This document shows, in pieces, positions 54,390 through 63,486 of a stretch of 64,000 nt of DNA. A program made the translations under genes and the position numbers. Source of the DNA: Bradyrhizobium sp. 200 (lineage in GTDB: Bacteria; Pseudomonadota; Alphaproteobacteria; Rhizobiales; Xanthobacteraceae); NCBI RefSeq assembly GCF_023100945.1, contig NZ_CP064689.1, forward strand, positions 3,082,001-3,146,000, written 5' to 3'. The notes under the pieces were generated by a model that worked only from the letters and a program-made list of their open reading frames with translations, ran no database searches and was not told the DNA's origin. Positions within the stretch are counted from its first letter, which is position 1. Each line of letters opens with the position of its first letter.

Positions 54390-55847
54390 TCAGTGACGAC
54401 GCGCCCTGGAGGCCCCGCTCATGCGCGTGCCGGCATCGGGACGGATATTTTGATTGTGGTGGAAGACGTTGTCTGGGTCGTACTTGGTCTTCACGTCAAC
54501 CAGCCGGTCGTAGACGGAATCGCCGTACGCCTCGCGGACTCGGTCGGGGTCTTCGTCGCCGCCCAGGAAGTTCACGTAGACGCCTTGGCGGAAGGAGCCA
54601 AGGGCAGTGAAGAACCCCCTTGTCCAGGCAGTGTCCCGGTCGCCGAAGTCCTCCCCGGACCGCCACACAGCGTCGAGGGTGATTGCGTGCGACGCCTGCC
54701 GGTTCCCGAACGCCGTCCCGCCCTCGGCCACTCGGCTCACGGCCCCCTTCAAATGGAACATCGCCGCATACGACCGCGGCGATGCGCAGGAGAAGGCGTG
54801 CTCGGCGATCACGCCGATGAGATCGTCGCGCAGCTCGGGGAGGTGGGTGGACTTCCAGTAGTAGTTCCAACCGTGCACCACAGTCGAGTCGAGCGCGCTC
54901 TGGAATCCCACGTATGGTGCAGGCCCGACAAGGTCGATGAGGGGAGTCCGGGATGTGCGGAGGGGGCGGAGCAGCCGCTCACCGTCCTCGATCGGCCCGG
55001 CGTAGCAGGTACCGACCATCACCACCGGGCGCCAGTGCAGATCCTCGGGGATGACCGGTAGCGGCGGCGCGGCGCCGAACCTCACGACCGTGCCGAGTTC
55101 GTCGGGAGCGTCGCGAATGAAGTCGCGGTAGAAGCGAAGGACTTCCCCGGCGTCCGTCGCGTCCCAAAGGATGGGTCCGGCGAGGACGGTCGGCCCGATG
55201 GGGTGGAGGCGGAACTCGAACGAGGTGACCACGCCGAAGTTGCCGCCGCCGCCTTGCAACGCCCAGAACAGGTCGGGGTGCTCGTCCCTGGAGGCCCGCA
55301 GCAGTTCGCCATCGGCCGTTACGACGTCTACGGCGAGTAGGTTGTCGACCGTGAGGCCGTGCTTGCGCATCAGCCAGCCGACGCCGCCGCCGAGGGTGAG
55401 TCCGGCGACTCCGGTGTGGCTCACGATTCCGCCGGTGGTGGCCAGACCGTGCGCCTGTGTCTCGTGGTCGACGTCACCCCACAGTGCGCCAGCCTGCACC
55501 CAGGTCCTGCGGGCGGTGGGGTCGACTCGTACGCCCCGCATCGCCGAGAGGTCGATCACCACACCGCCGTCGCAAACGGCGGTGCCCGCCACGTTGTGAC
55601 CTCCGCCCCGTATGGCGATCTCCAGATCGCGGTCGCGGGCGAAACGCACGGCCGCGATCACGTCGGCGGTCCCGATGCATCGGGCGATTAGGTGCGGGCG
55701 CCGGTCAATGGCGCCGTTCCAGACTGCACGGGCGCTGTCGTAGTCGGCATGGTTGGCACTGATTAGCCGGCCTCGGAACCCGTCGATCTCCACGACGGTT
55801 GGCTCTTTGCTCCGGTGGCTGATTTCCGCGGGCATTGGTGTCGTCAT
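54390..55847 (-). CDS. FAD-binding oxidoreductase (BBE-like)
   Basis: 485 residues from the ATG at 55847 (GGAGGA 5 bases upstream). PCMH-type FAD domain: IRGGGHNVAG (His likely 8-alpha-linked to FAD), VSHTGVAGLTLGGGVGWLMR in place of the Cys-containing GxC loop, so a single covalent link. BBE C-terminus ends VKTKYDPDNVFHHNQNIRP. Related enzymes oxidise sugars, alkaloids or lignols. The divergent HxlR gene shares the intergenic region and probably regulates it. Codon and residue style are actinobacteria-like. Confidence 0.9.
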   Translation of the reverse strand: MTTPMPAEISHRSKEPTVVEIDGFRGRLISANHADYDSARAVWNGAIDRRPHLIARCIGTADVIAAVRFARDRDLEIAIRGGGHNVAGTAVCDGGVVIDLSAMRGVRVDPTARRTWVQAGALWGDVDHETQAHGLATTGGIVSHTGVAGLTLGGGVGWLMRKHGLTVDNLLAVDVVTADGELLRASRDEHPDLFWALQGGGGNFGVVTSFEFRLHPIGPTVLAGPILWDATDAGEVLRFYRDFIRDAPDELGTVVRFGAAPPLPVIPEDLHWRPVVMVGTCYAGPIEDGERLLRPLRTSRTPLIDLVGPAPYVGFQSALDSTVVHGWNYYWKSTHLPELRDDLIGVIAEHAFSCASPRSYAAMFHLKGAVSRVAEGGTAFGNRQASHAITLDAVWRSGEDFGDRDTAWTRGFFTALGSFRQGVYVNFLGGDEDPDRVREAYGDSVYDRLVDVKTKYDPDNVFHHNQNIRPDAGTRMSGASRARRH

Positions 55848-55954
55848 GATGTCCTCCTCTCTTCGAGAGGCCCACATCGGACCACTGCGGACCGCGGCCG
55901 TATAGTCAAGAATCTGGACTTCAAAGCCGAGGGGGGTTGTGGGAGACTGGCGCG

Positions 55955-56653
55955 ATGAGGACGTATGGCCAATATTGCCCCATCGCCCGTGGCGCCGAGA
56001 TCTTCGCCGAGCGCTGGACACCGCTGATTATCCGCAATCTGCACCTTGGCTGCGGAAGCTTTGGTGAGATTCTGGAGGGCGCGCCCGGACTCTCTCGTAC
56101 CCTGCTCTCACAGCGGCTCAAGCAGCTCGAACGGGTCGGTGTCGTCGAGTCGGCATTCAAGCCCGACGGGCGTGGGCACCACTACGAGCTCACGTCCGCG
56201 GGCCACGATCTCTTCAAGGTCTGCCAGTCGCTCGGCGAGTGGGGTGCGCGTTGGCTCGAGATCGCCCCCGCGAACCTCGACCCCTTTGTGGCCCTTTGGT
56301 CGATGTGCAACGCGCTCCGCCGAGACCGCCTCCCGGATCAACGCGTCGTCATCCGTTTCGACTTCATCGGCCGCCCGCGCCGTGAGCGCTATTGGCTACT
56401 CATCGAACTCGGAGACACTGAGATCTGCAAGACGAACCCTGGCCTCGACGAGGACCTCTACATCACGGCGGAAGCCGAAGCCTTCGTAAAATGGCATGCT
56501 GGCCAGCTCACCTGGGCCCAAGCCACCCGCGAGGACCGCATCCAACTCGACGGCGATCTGTCGCTCATAAGAGCTTTTCCAACCTGGAACGCCCGCAGCA
56601 TGTTCGCCCACATCAGACCGGTCTCGCGCGCCGCCACGGGCTTCGCCCGCTGA
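55955..56653 (+). CDS. HxlR-family regulator with SCP2-like C-terminal domain
   Basis: 232 residues. The HxlR winged helix starts YGQYCPIARGAEIFAERWTP (with the early Cys), then LLSQRLKQLERVGVVES and the wing HHYELTSAGHDLF. The remaining about 120 residues (FDFIGRPRRERYWLLIELGD onward) look like an SCP2/alkyl-binding domain, so it may sense a hydrophobic ligand. GGGAG 9 bases before the ATG. Divergent from the FAD oxidoreductase gene. Close to the intact tRNA-Arg. Confidence 0.9.
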   Translation: MRTYGQYCPIARGAEIFAERWTPLIIRNLHLGCGSFGEILEGAPGLSRTLLSQRLKQLERVGVVESAFKPDGRGHHYELTSAGHDLFKVCQSLGEWGARWLEIAPANLDPFVALWSMCNALRRDRLPDQRVVIRFDFIGRPRRERYWLLIELGDTEICKTNPGLDEDLYITAEAEAFVKWHAGQLTWAQATREDRIQLDGDLSLIRAFPTWNARSMFAHIRPVSRAATGFAR

Positions 56654-56736
56654 CATGCGGCCTCAGCTGCGGCTTTCGGCGGCTTGAGGCGTCCTTTTTG
56701 CACCGATCGTCAACGATATCGCGAAATATCGTAAAG

Positions 56737-56813
56737 TGGCGCGCTCGGAGAGATTCGAACTCCCGACCCTCGGAATCGAAATCCGATGCTCTATCCAGCT
56801 GAGCTACGAGCGC
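56737..56813 (-). tRNA. tRNA-Arg (anticodon TCG)
   Basis: 77 bases with encoded CCA. Acceptor GCGCTCG/CGAGCGC, D-arm GCTCAGCTGGATAGAGC, anticodon arm TCGGA-TTTCGAT-TCCGA (anticodon TCG), and T-arm GGGAG-TTCGAAT-CTCTC are all intact. It reads CGA codons. Its 3' half is repeated in decayed form at 43677. Confidence 0.95.
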
Positions 56814-56869
56814 CTGCGCTGGCTCGTATCAGACTTGGCCTGACAGAGCCAGCAGCGGAAGCCTAGAGC

Positions 56870-56995
56870 CCTTTCAGTTCCGATCAAAATCGGAACCGGG
56901 CTCTAGATTCTTGATTTGACGCGTTTTCTGACGCGACCGGTCCCCACCCCGGATCAAGTCCGGGGCAGGCTTTCGCTGGAAAACGCTTTAGTAGC
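56870..56995. repeat. Intergenic repeat (CCCTTTCAGTTCCGATCAAA type)
   Basis: CGATCAAAATCGGAACCGGG, GATTTGACGCGTTTTCTGAC and CCGGATCAAGTCCGGG in series, then GCTGGAAAACGCTTTAG: a compound repeat common in Bradyrhizobium intergenic regions by memory. Confidence 0.75.
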
Positions 56996-57245
56996 AGGGA
57001 TGCCGCCGGCGGTCCTGGCCGATATAGGCGGCCGCGCCCTGGCGGCAGAGGACGGTGGAGGGACCGTCGTAGTAGGCGAAGGTGCCGGGCTGCAGGCCGG
57101 GGCCGTAATTGTGCAGGAAGCTGATCGGGTAGGGCAGGCCCCAATTGTGCAGATGGTGCCGGTTATGGCGGGCGTCTGCCAGGCCCGGGGCCAGCACCGC
57201 GGTGGCGAGGAGGGCGGCAGCAACGAAAAACTTCGCTTTGGTCAT
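56988..57245 (-). CDS. Small secreted protein, hypothetical
   Basis: 85 residues, ATG at 57245 with GGAG 8 bases upstream. Signal peptide (FFVAAALLATAVLAPGLADA), mature part starts RHNRHHLHNWGLPYPISFLH and ends with Cys-Tyr after a second Cys in TVLCRQG. Rich in His and Tyr near the front. Homologues in Bradyrhizobium as I recall; unknown function. Confidence 0.75.
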   Translation of the reverse strand: MTKAKFFVAAALLATAVLAPGLADARHNRHHLHNWGLPYPISFLHNYGPGLQPGTFAYYDGPSTVLCRQGAAAYIGQDRRRHPCY

Positions 57246-57582
57246 TTCGATTCTCCGGAAGTCCCACTGAAACAGTAGCGATTTCGAGCTGGGCGGATAG
57301 CCCTTCTTGTGAAGAAAGAACGTCAAAACAACAAGATAGACGCTAAACCTCTGATTCGACCGCAGCCTGTATCCTCCTTACATCCTGGTCGGATCTGATT
57401 TCGCATTCTAGGACAAACGGGTAGAAAAGCTGCGGAAAACCGCCGTGACGCGCCCATTTTTGGCCTCAAGCGATGCTTAACGAATTCCCAACACAGTCCG
57501 GCCAAAGTTTTGCTGTCCGGTCATGACTCTACGGGCCGACTTATCCCACGTCTGACAAAGGCTATCCGGTTCCGATCGACCC

Positions 57583-58029
57583 ATGCGCATCACGTCCCTT
57601 GCCTTGCTGTTCCTCTCGGTCCTGGTCGCGAGCCCGGCGCGCGCCGACCTGCACATTACGCGCGATCATGGCGGTTATGTCGAGGAGTACAAGGCCAAGT
57701 ACAAGCGCATCCGCGACCGCAAGGAGCGGGTGATCATCGACGGCATCTGCAATTCGGCCTGCACGCTGGTGTTTGGCATCGTGCCGATGAACAAGATCTG
57801 CGTGACGCCCAAGGCAAGCGTCGGTTTCCACCAGGCCTATTACGACAAGGCCTTCACCTTCGGCATGAAGGTCACGAGTTTGGAAGGGACATCGGACCTG
57901 ATGTCCTATTACCCGAACTCCGTGAAAGACTGGATCCGCCGCAATGGCGGGCTCACCACCGAGATGAAGAAGATCAGGAACGGCGGCGAGCTCTGGAAGA
58001 TCGTCGATCCCTGTCCGGAAGAGTGGTAG
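57583..58029 (+). CDS. Secreted ClpP-fold-like protein
   Basis: 148 residues with a signal peptide (SLALLFLSVLVASPARA). IIDGICNSACTLVFGIVPMN and ASVGFHQAYYDKA match the shape of ClpP-like serine peptidases: Ser58 in SACT as nucleophile and His83 in GFH as base. A third residue of the triad is not obvious. Exported ClpP-fold proteins are common in alphaproteobacteria, with untested activity. Ends with a Cys-containing WKIVDPCPEEW. Confidence 0.72.
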   Translation: MRITSLALLFLSVLVASPARADLHITRDHGGYVEEYKAKYKRIRDRKERVIIDGICNSACTLVFGIVPMNKICVTPKASVGFHQAYYDKAFTFGMKVTSLEGTSDLMSYYPNSVKDWIRRNGGLTTEMKKIRNGGELWKIVDPCPEEW

Positions 58030-58123
58030 CGCGCGACGCAATCGCGTTGCCTTGAACGAGCTTCCCACACCATTGTCGTGACCTGCCGACGGAAAGCGCG
58101 AACGCGCTTCCGAGCGCGATCCT

Positions 58124-58230
58124 CTAGGACGTCACCACGCCGCGAATGGACTCGCCGCGCTTCATCAGCTCGAACGCGTTGTTGATCTCGGCGAGCGGCA
58201 CTTCGCCCTCGCGCGGCCCCTCGAGCTGAA
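58124..58230 (-). pseudogene. Alcohol dehydrogenase (AdhC-like) 3' tail
   Basis: On the minus strand the sequence reads EVPLAEINNAFELMKRGESI, RGVVTS and stop: the last 30 residues of a zinc-dependent alcohol dehydrogenase. No upstream part of the gene is found on the right, where the sequence becomes a different gene tail. Confidence 0.75.
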
Positions 58231-58249
58231 CAGTCGTTACTTCCAGCGG

Positions 58250-58428
58250 CTTTCCGGCAGCGACGCCGCTCGGCCGCGACATCGGTGGCGAGCCTGTTCT
58301 ATCTGGTCCCGGCCGTGACGTCGCTGATGGCCTACGCGCTGTTCGGCGAGCGGCTGGACGCGCTCTCGGTCGCCGGCATGGCCGCCTGCGCTGCGGCGGT
58401 GCTACTGGTCAACCGCCGCTCAGTTTGA
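58250..58428 (+). pseudogene. EamA/DMT transporter 3' tail
   Basis: From about 58276: ATSVASLFYLVPAVTSLMAY, ALFGERLDALSVAGMAACA, AAAVLLVNRRSV and stop: the final two membrane helices of an EamA exporter. The start and first eight helices are absent. Confidence 0.78.
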
Positions 58429-58559
58429 AGTAGAACCTTTGGTTGCGGTGCACGTATAGATTTCGCGAAACCCCTCAAACTTTGCTCAGGGTTGTACTTA
58501 TTAAGGCGATCGTAAGCAAAACGGGTCAGATTGAGCCCGATTTTGGGGGATTTCTAGTT

Positions 58560-60296
58560 ATGACCACGCGATCCATTGGAAAGTTCCTGCCGGCGCTGAA
58601 GCTCCGGCTCGGTACCAAGGCTGTCATCTCGGCCATCCTCCTGATTGCGGTAAATACCGCGCTGGTGGTGGGGGCGGCCCATTGGTCGCTGACATCCGAG
58701 TTCGGCACCCGCGCGCTGCGGGACATCGAGGTCAACCTGCGCACGCTGGGCCTGGCGTTTGCCGAGACCTACAGCGACGCCAAGATCACGATCAGGGACG
58801 GGGCCGTCGCCCGCGCAGAAATTCCCAAAATGCCGGAGTTCAAGGACCACGCGATCGTCGATCGCGCCGTGGGCTATACCGGCGGCAACGCGACGCTGTT
58901 CGTCTATGACGACGCCAGCAACCAGTTCGTCCGCCGCACCACCAACGTCAAGAAGGAGAACGGCGACCGCGCCGTCGGCACCCAGCTCGCCCCGGACCAT
59001 CCCGGACAGGCGGTCGTGCGCCGCGGCGAGGCCTATAAGGGGCCGGCGACACTGTTCGGCAAGACGTTCATGACGGCCTACTACCCCATCATGAATCCGG
59101 CAGGAAAGGTGATCGGGCTTCTCTATGTCGGAATTCCGATGGCGCATTACGAGACCATGCTGTCGCATGCCATCGAGAACATGGCGATCGCCGCCGGCGT
59201 CGCTGCGCTGCTCGTGATGCTGCTGACCATGCTGATCGTGCGCCGGGTGACCAAGCCGCTGACCTCGGTCACGGCCTCGCTCACTGCGATCGCCAACGGC
59301 AACACCGATGTCGAAATCGATTGCGAAGACCGCATGGACGAGATCGGCGAGATTGCGCGTACCCTCACAGTCTTCAAGAACAACTCGGTCGAACGTCGCC
59401 GGATGCGCGACGAGCAGATCGCGGCTGCCGCAGCCGCAGCCGAACAGCGCAAGTCTGAATTGCGGAGCTTCGTCGACGAGTTCCAGACCAGCGTCGGCAG
59501 CATCCTCGACAAGGTGCTGAACTCCTCCAGCGAATTCGAGCGTGTCGCGCGGCAGCTCACCGAGACCGCGCGGACCACCGCCGGGCTCTCCGGCAAGTCG
59601 GCCGGTGCTTCCGAGACCGCCTCCGAGCATGTCCGCACCGCGGCGGCTGCCTCCGACGAACTCTCCAGCTCGATCGCCGAAATCACCCGCCGGGTCCAGG
59701 AATCGAACGGGATCGCGGCCGACGCCGTCAAGCAGGCGGCCGCCACCGACCAGCGCATCAACGAATTGTCGGAAGCGGGCGCCCGGATCGGCGACGTGGT
59801 GAAACTGATCACCTCGATCGCCGAGCAGACCAACCTGTTGGCGCTCAACGCCACCATCGAGGCGGCGCGGGCAGGGGACGCCGGCCGCGGCTTTGCCGTG
59901 GTGGCGCAGGAGGTCAAGAGCCTCGCCGGCCAGACCGCGAAGGCAACGGAGGAAATTTCCAGCCAGATCGGCAACATGCAGCTCGCGACCGAAGAGTCGG
60001 TCAGCGCGATCAAGGCGATCGGCCAGACCATCGAACGCATCAGCGATATCGCCACCTCGATCTCGGCGGCGGTCGAGCAGCAGCGCGGCGCTACCCAGAA
60101 CATCGCCCAGAGCGTTCGCGCCGCCGCCAGCGGGACGGCCGACGTCGCGGCCAACATCCGCAACGCCGCGCAGGGCGCCGACGAGACCGGCGAGACCTCG
60201 AGCCGGATGTTTGCCTCCGCGCAGAACCTGTCGAGCGAGAGCCTGCATTTGAAGGCCGAAGTCGAAAAATTCCTCGACCGCGTCCGCGCCGCCTGA
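58560..60296 (+). CDS. Methyl-accepting chemotaxis protein
   Basis: 578 residues from the ATG at 58560 with GGGGGA upstream. Membrane helix ([17 protein letters not shown]), periplasmic Cache-type sensor, second helix ([19 protein letters not shown]), HAMP, then the signalling hairpin with tip [20 protein letters not shown] and AEEVKSLA-type return. Receptor for an unknown ligand; it controls CheA. Methylation helices flank the tip. Nothing chemotaxis-related is adjacent. Confidence 0.94.
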   Translation: MTTRSIGKFLPALKLRLGTKAVISAILLIAVNTALVVGAAHWSLTSEFGTRALRDIEVNLRTLGLAFAETYSDAKITIRDGAVARAEIPKMPEFKDHAIVDRAVGYTGGNATLFVYDDASNQFVRRTTNVKKENGDRAVGTQLAPDHPGQAVVRRGEAYKGPATLFGKTFMTAYYPIMNPAGKVIGLLYVGIPMAHYETMLSHAIENMAIAAGVAALLVMLLTMLIVRRVTKPLTSVTASLTAIANGNTDVEIDCEDRMDEIGEIARTLTVFKNNSVERRRMRDEQIAAAAAAAEQRKSELRSFVDEFQTSVGSILDKVLNSSSEFERVARQLTETARTTAGLSGKSAGASETASEHVRTAAAASDELSSSIAEITRRVQESNGIAADAVKQAAATDQRINELSEAGARIGDVVKLITSIAEQTNLLALNATIEAARAGDAGRGFAVVAQEVKSLAGQTAKATEEISSQIGNMQLATEESVSAIKAIGQTIERISDIATSISAAVEQQRGATQNIAQSVRAAASGTADVAANIRNAAQGADETGETSSRMFASAQNLSSESLHLKAEVEKFLDRVRAA

Positions 60297-60414
60297 TCGA
60301 AGCGTCACGGCGGCGGAGCCCGCCGCCCGTGAAACCGGAAGCCTCCACATCCGTAGTTTACCTATACTACGAATGATTGGCCCCTCGTTGGTTGCCCCGG
60401 GGCTGGAGGCCTCC

Positions 60415-60816
60415 GTGAACCGATACGCCGCGCTCTATCTGGTGACGCTGTTCTTCATCGTCCCCCTTGATTTCCTGTTCCTTGGCGTGGTCGCCAAGGA
60501 CTTCTTCACCTCCCAGGTCGGCAACATGCTGGGCGAGATCAAGCTCGCCCCCGCGATCCTTTTCTATCTGCTCTATGTCGCCGGCACCGTGATCTTCGTC
60601 AGCGGCGGGCAGGGCGCTACCTGGCAATCGACGCTTCTCTATGGCGCGCTGTTCGGCTTCTTTTGCTATGCGACCTTCGACCTGACCTCGCTGGCGCTGC
60701 TCAAGCATTGGAGCTGGCCGGTCGCGGTCGCCGACATCACCTGGGGTGCGTTCGTGACGGCGGTCTCATCGACCGCCGGATTGCTTGTGGCGAACTGGCT
60801 GATGGCGCGAAGCTGA
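60415..60816 (+). CDS. DUF2177 family membrane protein
   Basis: 133 residues. GTG start with GGAGG 6 bases upstream. Four membrane helices; DUF2177 hallmarks PLDFLFLGVVAKDFFTSQVG, GALFGFFCYATFDLTSLALL and VADITWGAFVTA. Function unknown. A ATG at 60373 would add 14 residues. Confidence 0.88.
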   Translation: MNRYAALYLVTLFFIVPLDFLFLGVVAKDFFTSQVGNMLGEIKLAPAILFYLLYVAGTVIFVSGGQGATWQSTLLYGALFGFFCYATFDLTSLALLKHWSWPVAVADITWGAFVTAVSSTAGLLVANWLMARS

Positions 60817-60825
60817 GTCATTCCG

Positions 60826-60925
60826 GGGCGATGCGTGAGCATCGAACCTCAGGTGCGCAATTGCGCATCGGGGAATCTCGAGATTCCGGGTCTGGTGCTT
60901 GCGCGCCGCCCCGGGATCACCGGCA
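60826..60925. repeat. Intergenic palindromic repeat, relative of 35338-35449
   Basis: GTCATTCCGGGGCGATGCG, GCGCAATTGCGCATCGGGGA and ATCTCGAGAT as in the other copy; the right end CGCCCCGGGATCACC is shifted. Confidence 0.75.
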
Positions 60926-60930
60926 CGTGG

Positions 60931-61590
60931 TCACTTCGGCTGTGGCACGATCCGGATGTAGGGCTTCGGCGCCTTCCAGCCTGCCGGATAGATCGTCTTT
61001 GCTTCATCATCGCTGACGGAGCCCGCGATGATGACGTCCTCGCCCTGTTGCCAGTCGGCCGGCGTCGCGACGCGATGCTTGGCCGTCATCTGCAGGGAGT
61101 CGATGACGCGCAGGATTTCCGCGAAATTGCGTCCCGTGGTCATCGGATAGACCAGCACCAGCTTGATCTTCTTGTCCGGCCCGATGATGAAGACGTTGCG
61201 GACGGTCTGGTTGTCGGCGGGCGTGCGCGTGAGCGGATCGCCTGACGTCGAGGCCGGCAGCATGTCGTACAGTTTGGAGACGTTGTAATCGGTATCGCCG
61301 ATCATCGGATAGTTCGGTGCCGCGCCTTGCGTCTCCTTGATGTCCTCGGACCACTTGGAGTGTCTGTCGACAGGGTCCACGCTCAGGCCCATCAGCTTGA
61401 CGCTGCGCCTGTCGAATTCCGGCTTCAACTTTGCGAGAGCGCCGAGTTCGGTGGTGCAAACCGGCGTGAAATCCTTCGGGTGCGAGAACAAAAGCGCCCA
61501 GCTATTGCCGATCCAGTCGTGGAATTTGATTTTTCCCTCGGTGGTCTGGGCTTCGAAATCGGGGGCGACTGCGCCAATCTGGAGTGCCAT
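60931..61590 (-). CDS. 1-Cys peroxiredoxin (Prx6 family)
   Basis: 219 residues. Peroxidatic Cys45 in DFTPVCTTELG; the Prx6-type C-terminal domain (NYPMIGDTDYNVSKLYDML, NQTVRNVFIIGPDKKIKL, AKHRVATPADWQQGEDVII) lacks a resolving Cys. Reduces hydroperoxides. GAGG before ATG. No thioredoxin-like partner is nearby. Confidence 0.95.
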   Translation of the reverse strand: MALQIGAVAPDFEAQTTEGKIKFHDWIGNSWALLFSHPKDFTPVCTTELGALAKLKPEFDRRSVKLMGLSVDPVDRHSKWSEDIKETQGAAPNYPMIGDTDYNVSKLYDMLPASTSGDPLTRTPADNQTVRNVFIIGPDKKIKLVLVYPMTTGRNFAEILRVIDSLQMTAKHRVATPADWQQGEDVIIAGSVSDDEAKTIYPAGWKAPKPYIRIVPQPK

Positions 61591-61949
61591 GATACGACCT
61601 CATCTTATTCTAGTTACATGGGAATTCGTCCTGGTTATCATAATCCCGGGCGACGGCTAAAGGAACCGGTTCAGGTAAAAGGTGAGATCCTTCTCCGCAA
61701 GTGCGGAACTTCTAGCATCTTCTTTTGATCTGCGCGCCTGCGGCGAAAAGAACCGATTGCCGCAATTGTCCGGGGTTGCCCCGATATCGCCTTTTATGGT
61801 CCTCATCACGCCCGGCCGCTGTGGCCTGAACCGTGACCGATGTCACAGCGACCAATTGGCAACCATGTAAAAATCTCGAAATGCCAGTTTCGAATCGTTA
61901 ACCGCTCGTTCATGCCCAGTATGGAAATGCTGGATCTGAAAAAAAGAAA
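61591..61949. other. Gap without a gene
   Basis: About 360 bases between divergent peroxiredoxin and the next hypothetical gene. Several short A/T runs at 61860-61950 could hold a promoter, but nothing is certain. Confidence 0.5.
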
Positions 61950-61964
61950 TTGAGAAGTGCAACT

Positions 61965-62552
61965 ATGCCTGCCCCGACTGCCAACACCGCTGAAACGTCC
62001 ACTGAGACGTCTGACGTCCCGCAACCATCCTGCCGCCAGACCGCGGCGCACGCCCTGACCATTGTGCGCGACGGCGTGATCACCGGCGAGGGCCCGACGA
62101 CCAGGGGCCGTATCCATTTTTCCCGCGCGCTCGATGCCGATGACGCCGCCTGGTGTGCGCGCATCCTGACCGTCAGCGCGGTCGAGCATGAGCCAGTGAG
62201 CCGCGCCGAAATCGAGGCGCTGTTTGAAATCAGCGATGCCGCCGCCGAGCGTACCGACGACGGTCGTTTCGACGATCTCCTCGCCAAGGCAGTCGCCCAT
62301 CATGCGGCGTCCGAGTCCGGCCTGCCGGTGCCGCCTCGCACGATTGCGCTATCGCCCGACACCGACATCGAGAGCTGGGCGCCGACGCAGGCCGCCAAGA
62401 TCGATACCAAGGTGCTGGAATGGCTTGCCAGCCAGATGCGCGGCAAGCGCCGCATCAACCACCGCCTCACGGCACTGGTCGCAACCCTGATCGGCGCAGC
62501 CGCTCTGCCGCTCGCGCAATTGCCGGGCATGCTGGATATGGGAATGCTGTAA
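61965..62552 (+). CDS. Hypothetical protein with C-terminal membrane helix
   Basis: 195 residues from ATG at 61965 (TTG at 61950 possible). Contains EHEPVSRAEIEALFEISDAA and AHHAASESGLPVPPR, then near the C-terminus one membrane segment (LTALVATLIGAAALPLAQLP). Resembles uncharacterised Bradyrhizobium proteins. No motif for function. Confidence 0.7.
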   Translation: MPAPTANTAETSTETSDVPQPSCRQTAAHALTIVRDGVITGEGPTTRGRIHFSRALDADDAAWCARILTVSAVEHEPVSRAEIEALFEISDAAAERTDDGRFDDLLAKAVAHHAASESGLPVPPRTIALSPDTDIESWAPTQAAKIDTKVLEWLASQMRGKRRINHRLTALVATLIGAAALPLAQLPGMLDMGML

Positions 62553-62578
62553 GTTCAGCCGGCAATGAATGATCTGAG

Positions 62579-62607
62579 AACGGTGGGGTCGTTCCCCGCC
62601 GTTTTTG
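62579..62607 (+). terminator. Intrinsic terminator
   Basis: AACGG-GGGG stem against CCCC-CCGTT with a T-rich tail, 27 bases after the stop of the preceding gene. Confidence 0.85.
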
Positions 62608-62759
62608 TTTTGGCGTCGCTGTTGAACGGTGGACATAGTTTCGCGATCTCGCGGCACCGGCACCGAGCGTTGGAACTCAAGTTCCGAGGGGTAAGTTCCC
62701 GGATAAGTTCTTGGCGTTCGGGCTTTAATTCCCGCCCCGGCGTCCCCATATTGAGTCCC

Positions 62760-62909
62760 ATGACACAATGGAAATCATCGACCACGCGGCAACCACCTAT
62801 GACAAAGGATGAGTTGCGCCTGATGCTGGCCGAGGCGGTCCGCAACACACAGCCAACCGCGGAGCACAGGCCGAAACGCTCCCCGAAGGCCAAGGACGAT
62901 CAGGCCTGA
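62760..62909 (+). CDS. Small basic protein, hypothetical
   Basis: 49 residues from ATG at 62760, or 36 from 62799. TKDELRLMLAEAVRNTQP then a Lys/Arg-rich end (EHRPKRSPKAKDD). No ribosome site is clear. Low support. Confidence 0.42.
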   Translation: MTQWKSSTTRQPPMTKDELRLMLAEAVRNTQPTAEHRPKRSPKAKDDQA

Positions 62910-63016
62910 CCTGCCGATCCCCCGCTCATTCCCCATCGCTGAGAAACGGACCGAGGCACGGCATGTGATCTCGGTGCGTTGGCCGGCTCACTTGGAAGTT
63001 ACAAAGGACCTGGCTG

Positions 63017-63253
63017 ATGCGGATTGCTGCCAAACCCACTGAACAGGAGATCATCGAAGGGCCGCAAGCGGTATCCTTTCAGATCGCGAATGGGAACGTG
63101 CGGCAGTGCTGCATTCTGCAAACCGGGCTGCCGACGAAGGCGTTGGCCCAAAAATATCTTCTCGCAAATTGGCCTGTTGTCGAAAAGATGGCGCGCGACG
63201 CGCTCGCGGCGGGACATCTGGAAGACGGCCAGATCAAACTCGTCATGGCCTGA
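63017..63253 (+). CDS. Small hypothetical protein
   Basis: 78 residues. RIAAKPTEQEIIEGPQAVSF, NVRQCCILQTGLPTKAL, VEKMARDALAAGHLEDGQIK. The even distribution and lack of low complexity suggest a real folded protein; no family recognised. Probably in one transcript with the 59-residue gene 43 bases further on. Confidence 0.68.
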   Translation: MRIAAKPTEQEIIEGPQAVSFQIANGNVRQCCILQTGLPTKALAQKYLLANWPVVEKMARDALAAGHLEDGQIKLVMA

Positions 63254-63295
63254 GCAGTTCATCGTGAACGCCCGTTTTGGATTGCAGGAGAGGTT

Positions 63296-63475
63296 ATGCT
63301 GAAAGATCGCGAGAATATTCTGAATGCGCTCCGCGAGAAGCCGCTCAAGGCCTACCAGGTCATGCGGCGTGCCAATCTTCCGAATGAGGAAGCCTGCCAA
63401 TCCCTGCTTCTGAAGATGCGCGACGAAGGTCTCGTGAAATTCGACATCCACAAGGGGCATTGGCGCATCGGATAA
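63296..63475 (+). CDS. 59-residue winged-helix-like protein
   Basis: GGAG 7 bases before the ATG. LKDRENILNALREKPLKAYQ, MRRANLPNEEACQSLLLKMR and DEGLVKFDIHKGHWRIG fit a minimal winged helix (H1-H2-H3-wing). It could be a DNA-binding or protein-binding regulator. Followed by an intrinsic terminator at 63487-63520. Confidence 0.75.
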   Translation: MLKDRENILNALREKPLKAYQVMRRANLPNEEACQSLLLKMRDEGLVKFDIHKGHWRIG

Positions 63476-63486
63476 TCAGATACATG

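Noticed and set aside
54128..54610. Plus-strand frame entering the FAD oxidoreductase 3' region
   Set aside because: Arg-rich, no start signal, runs antisense through a real gene.
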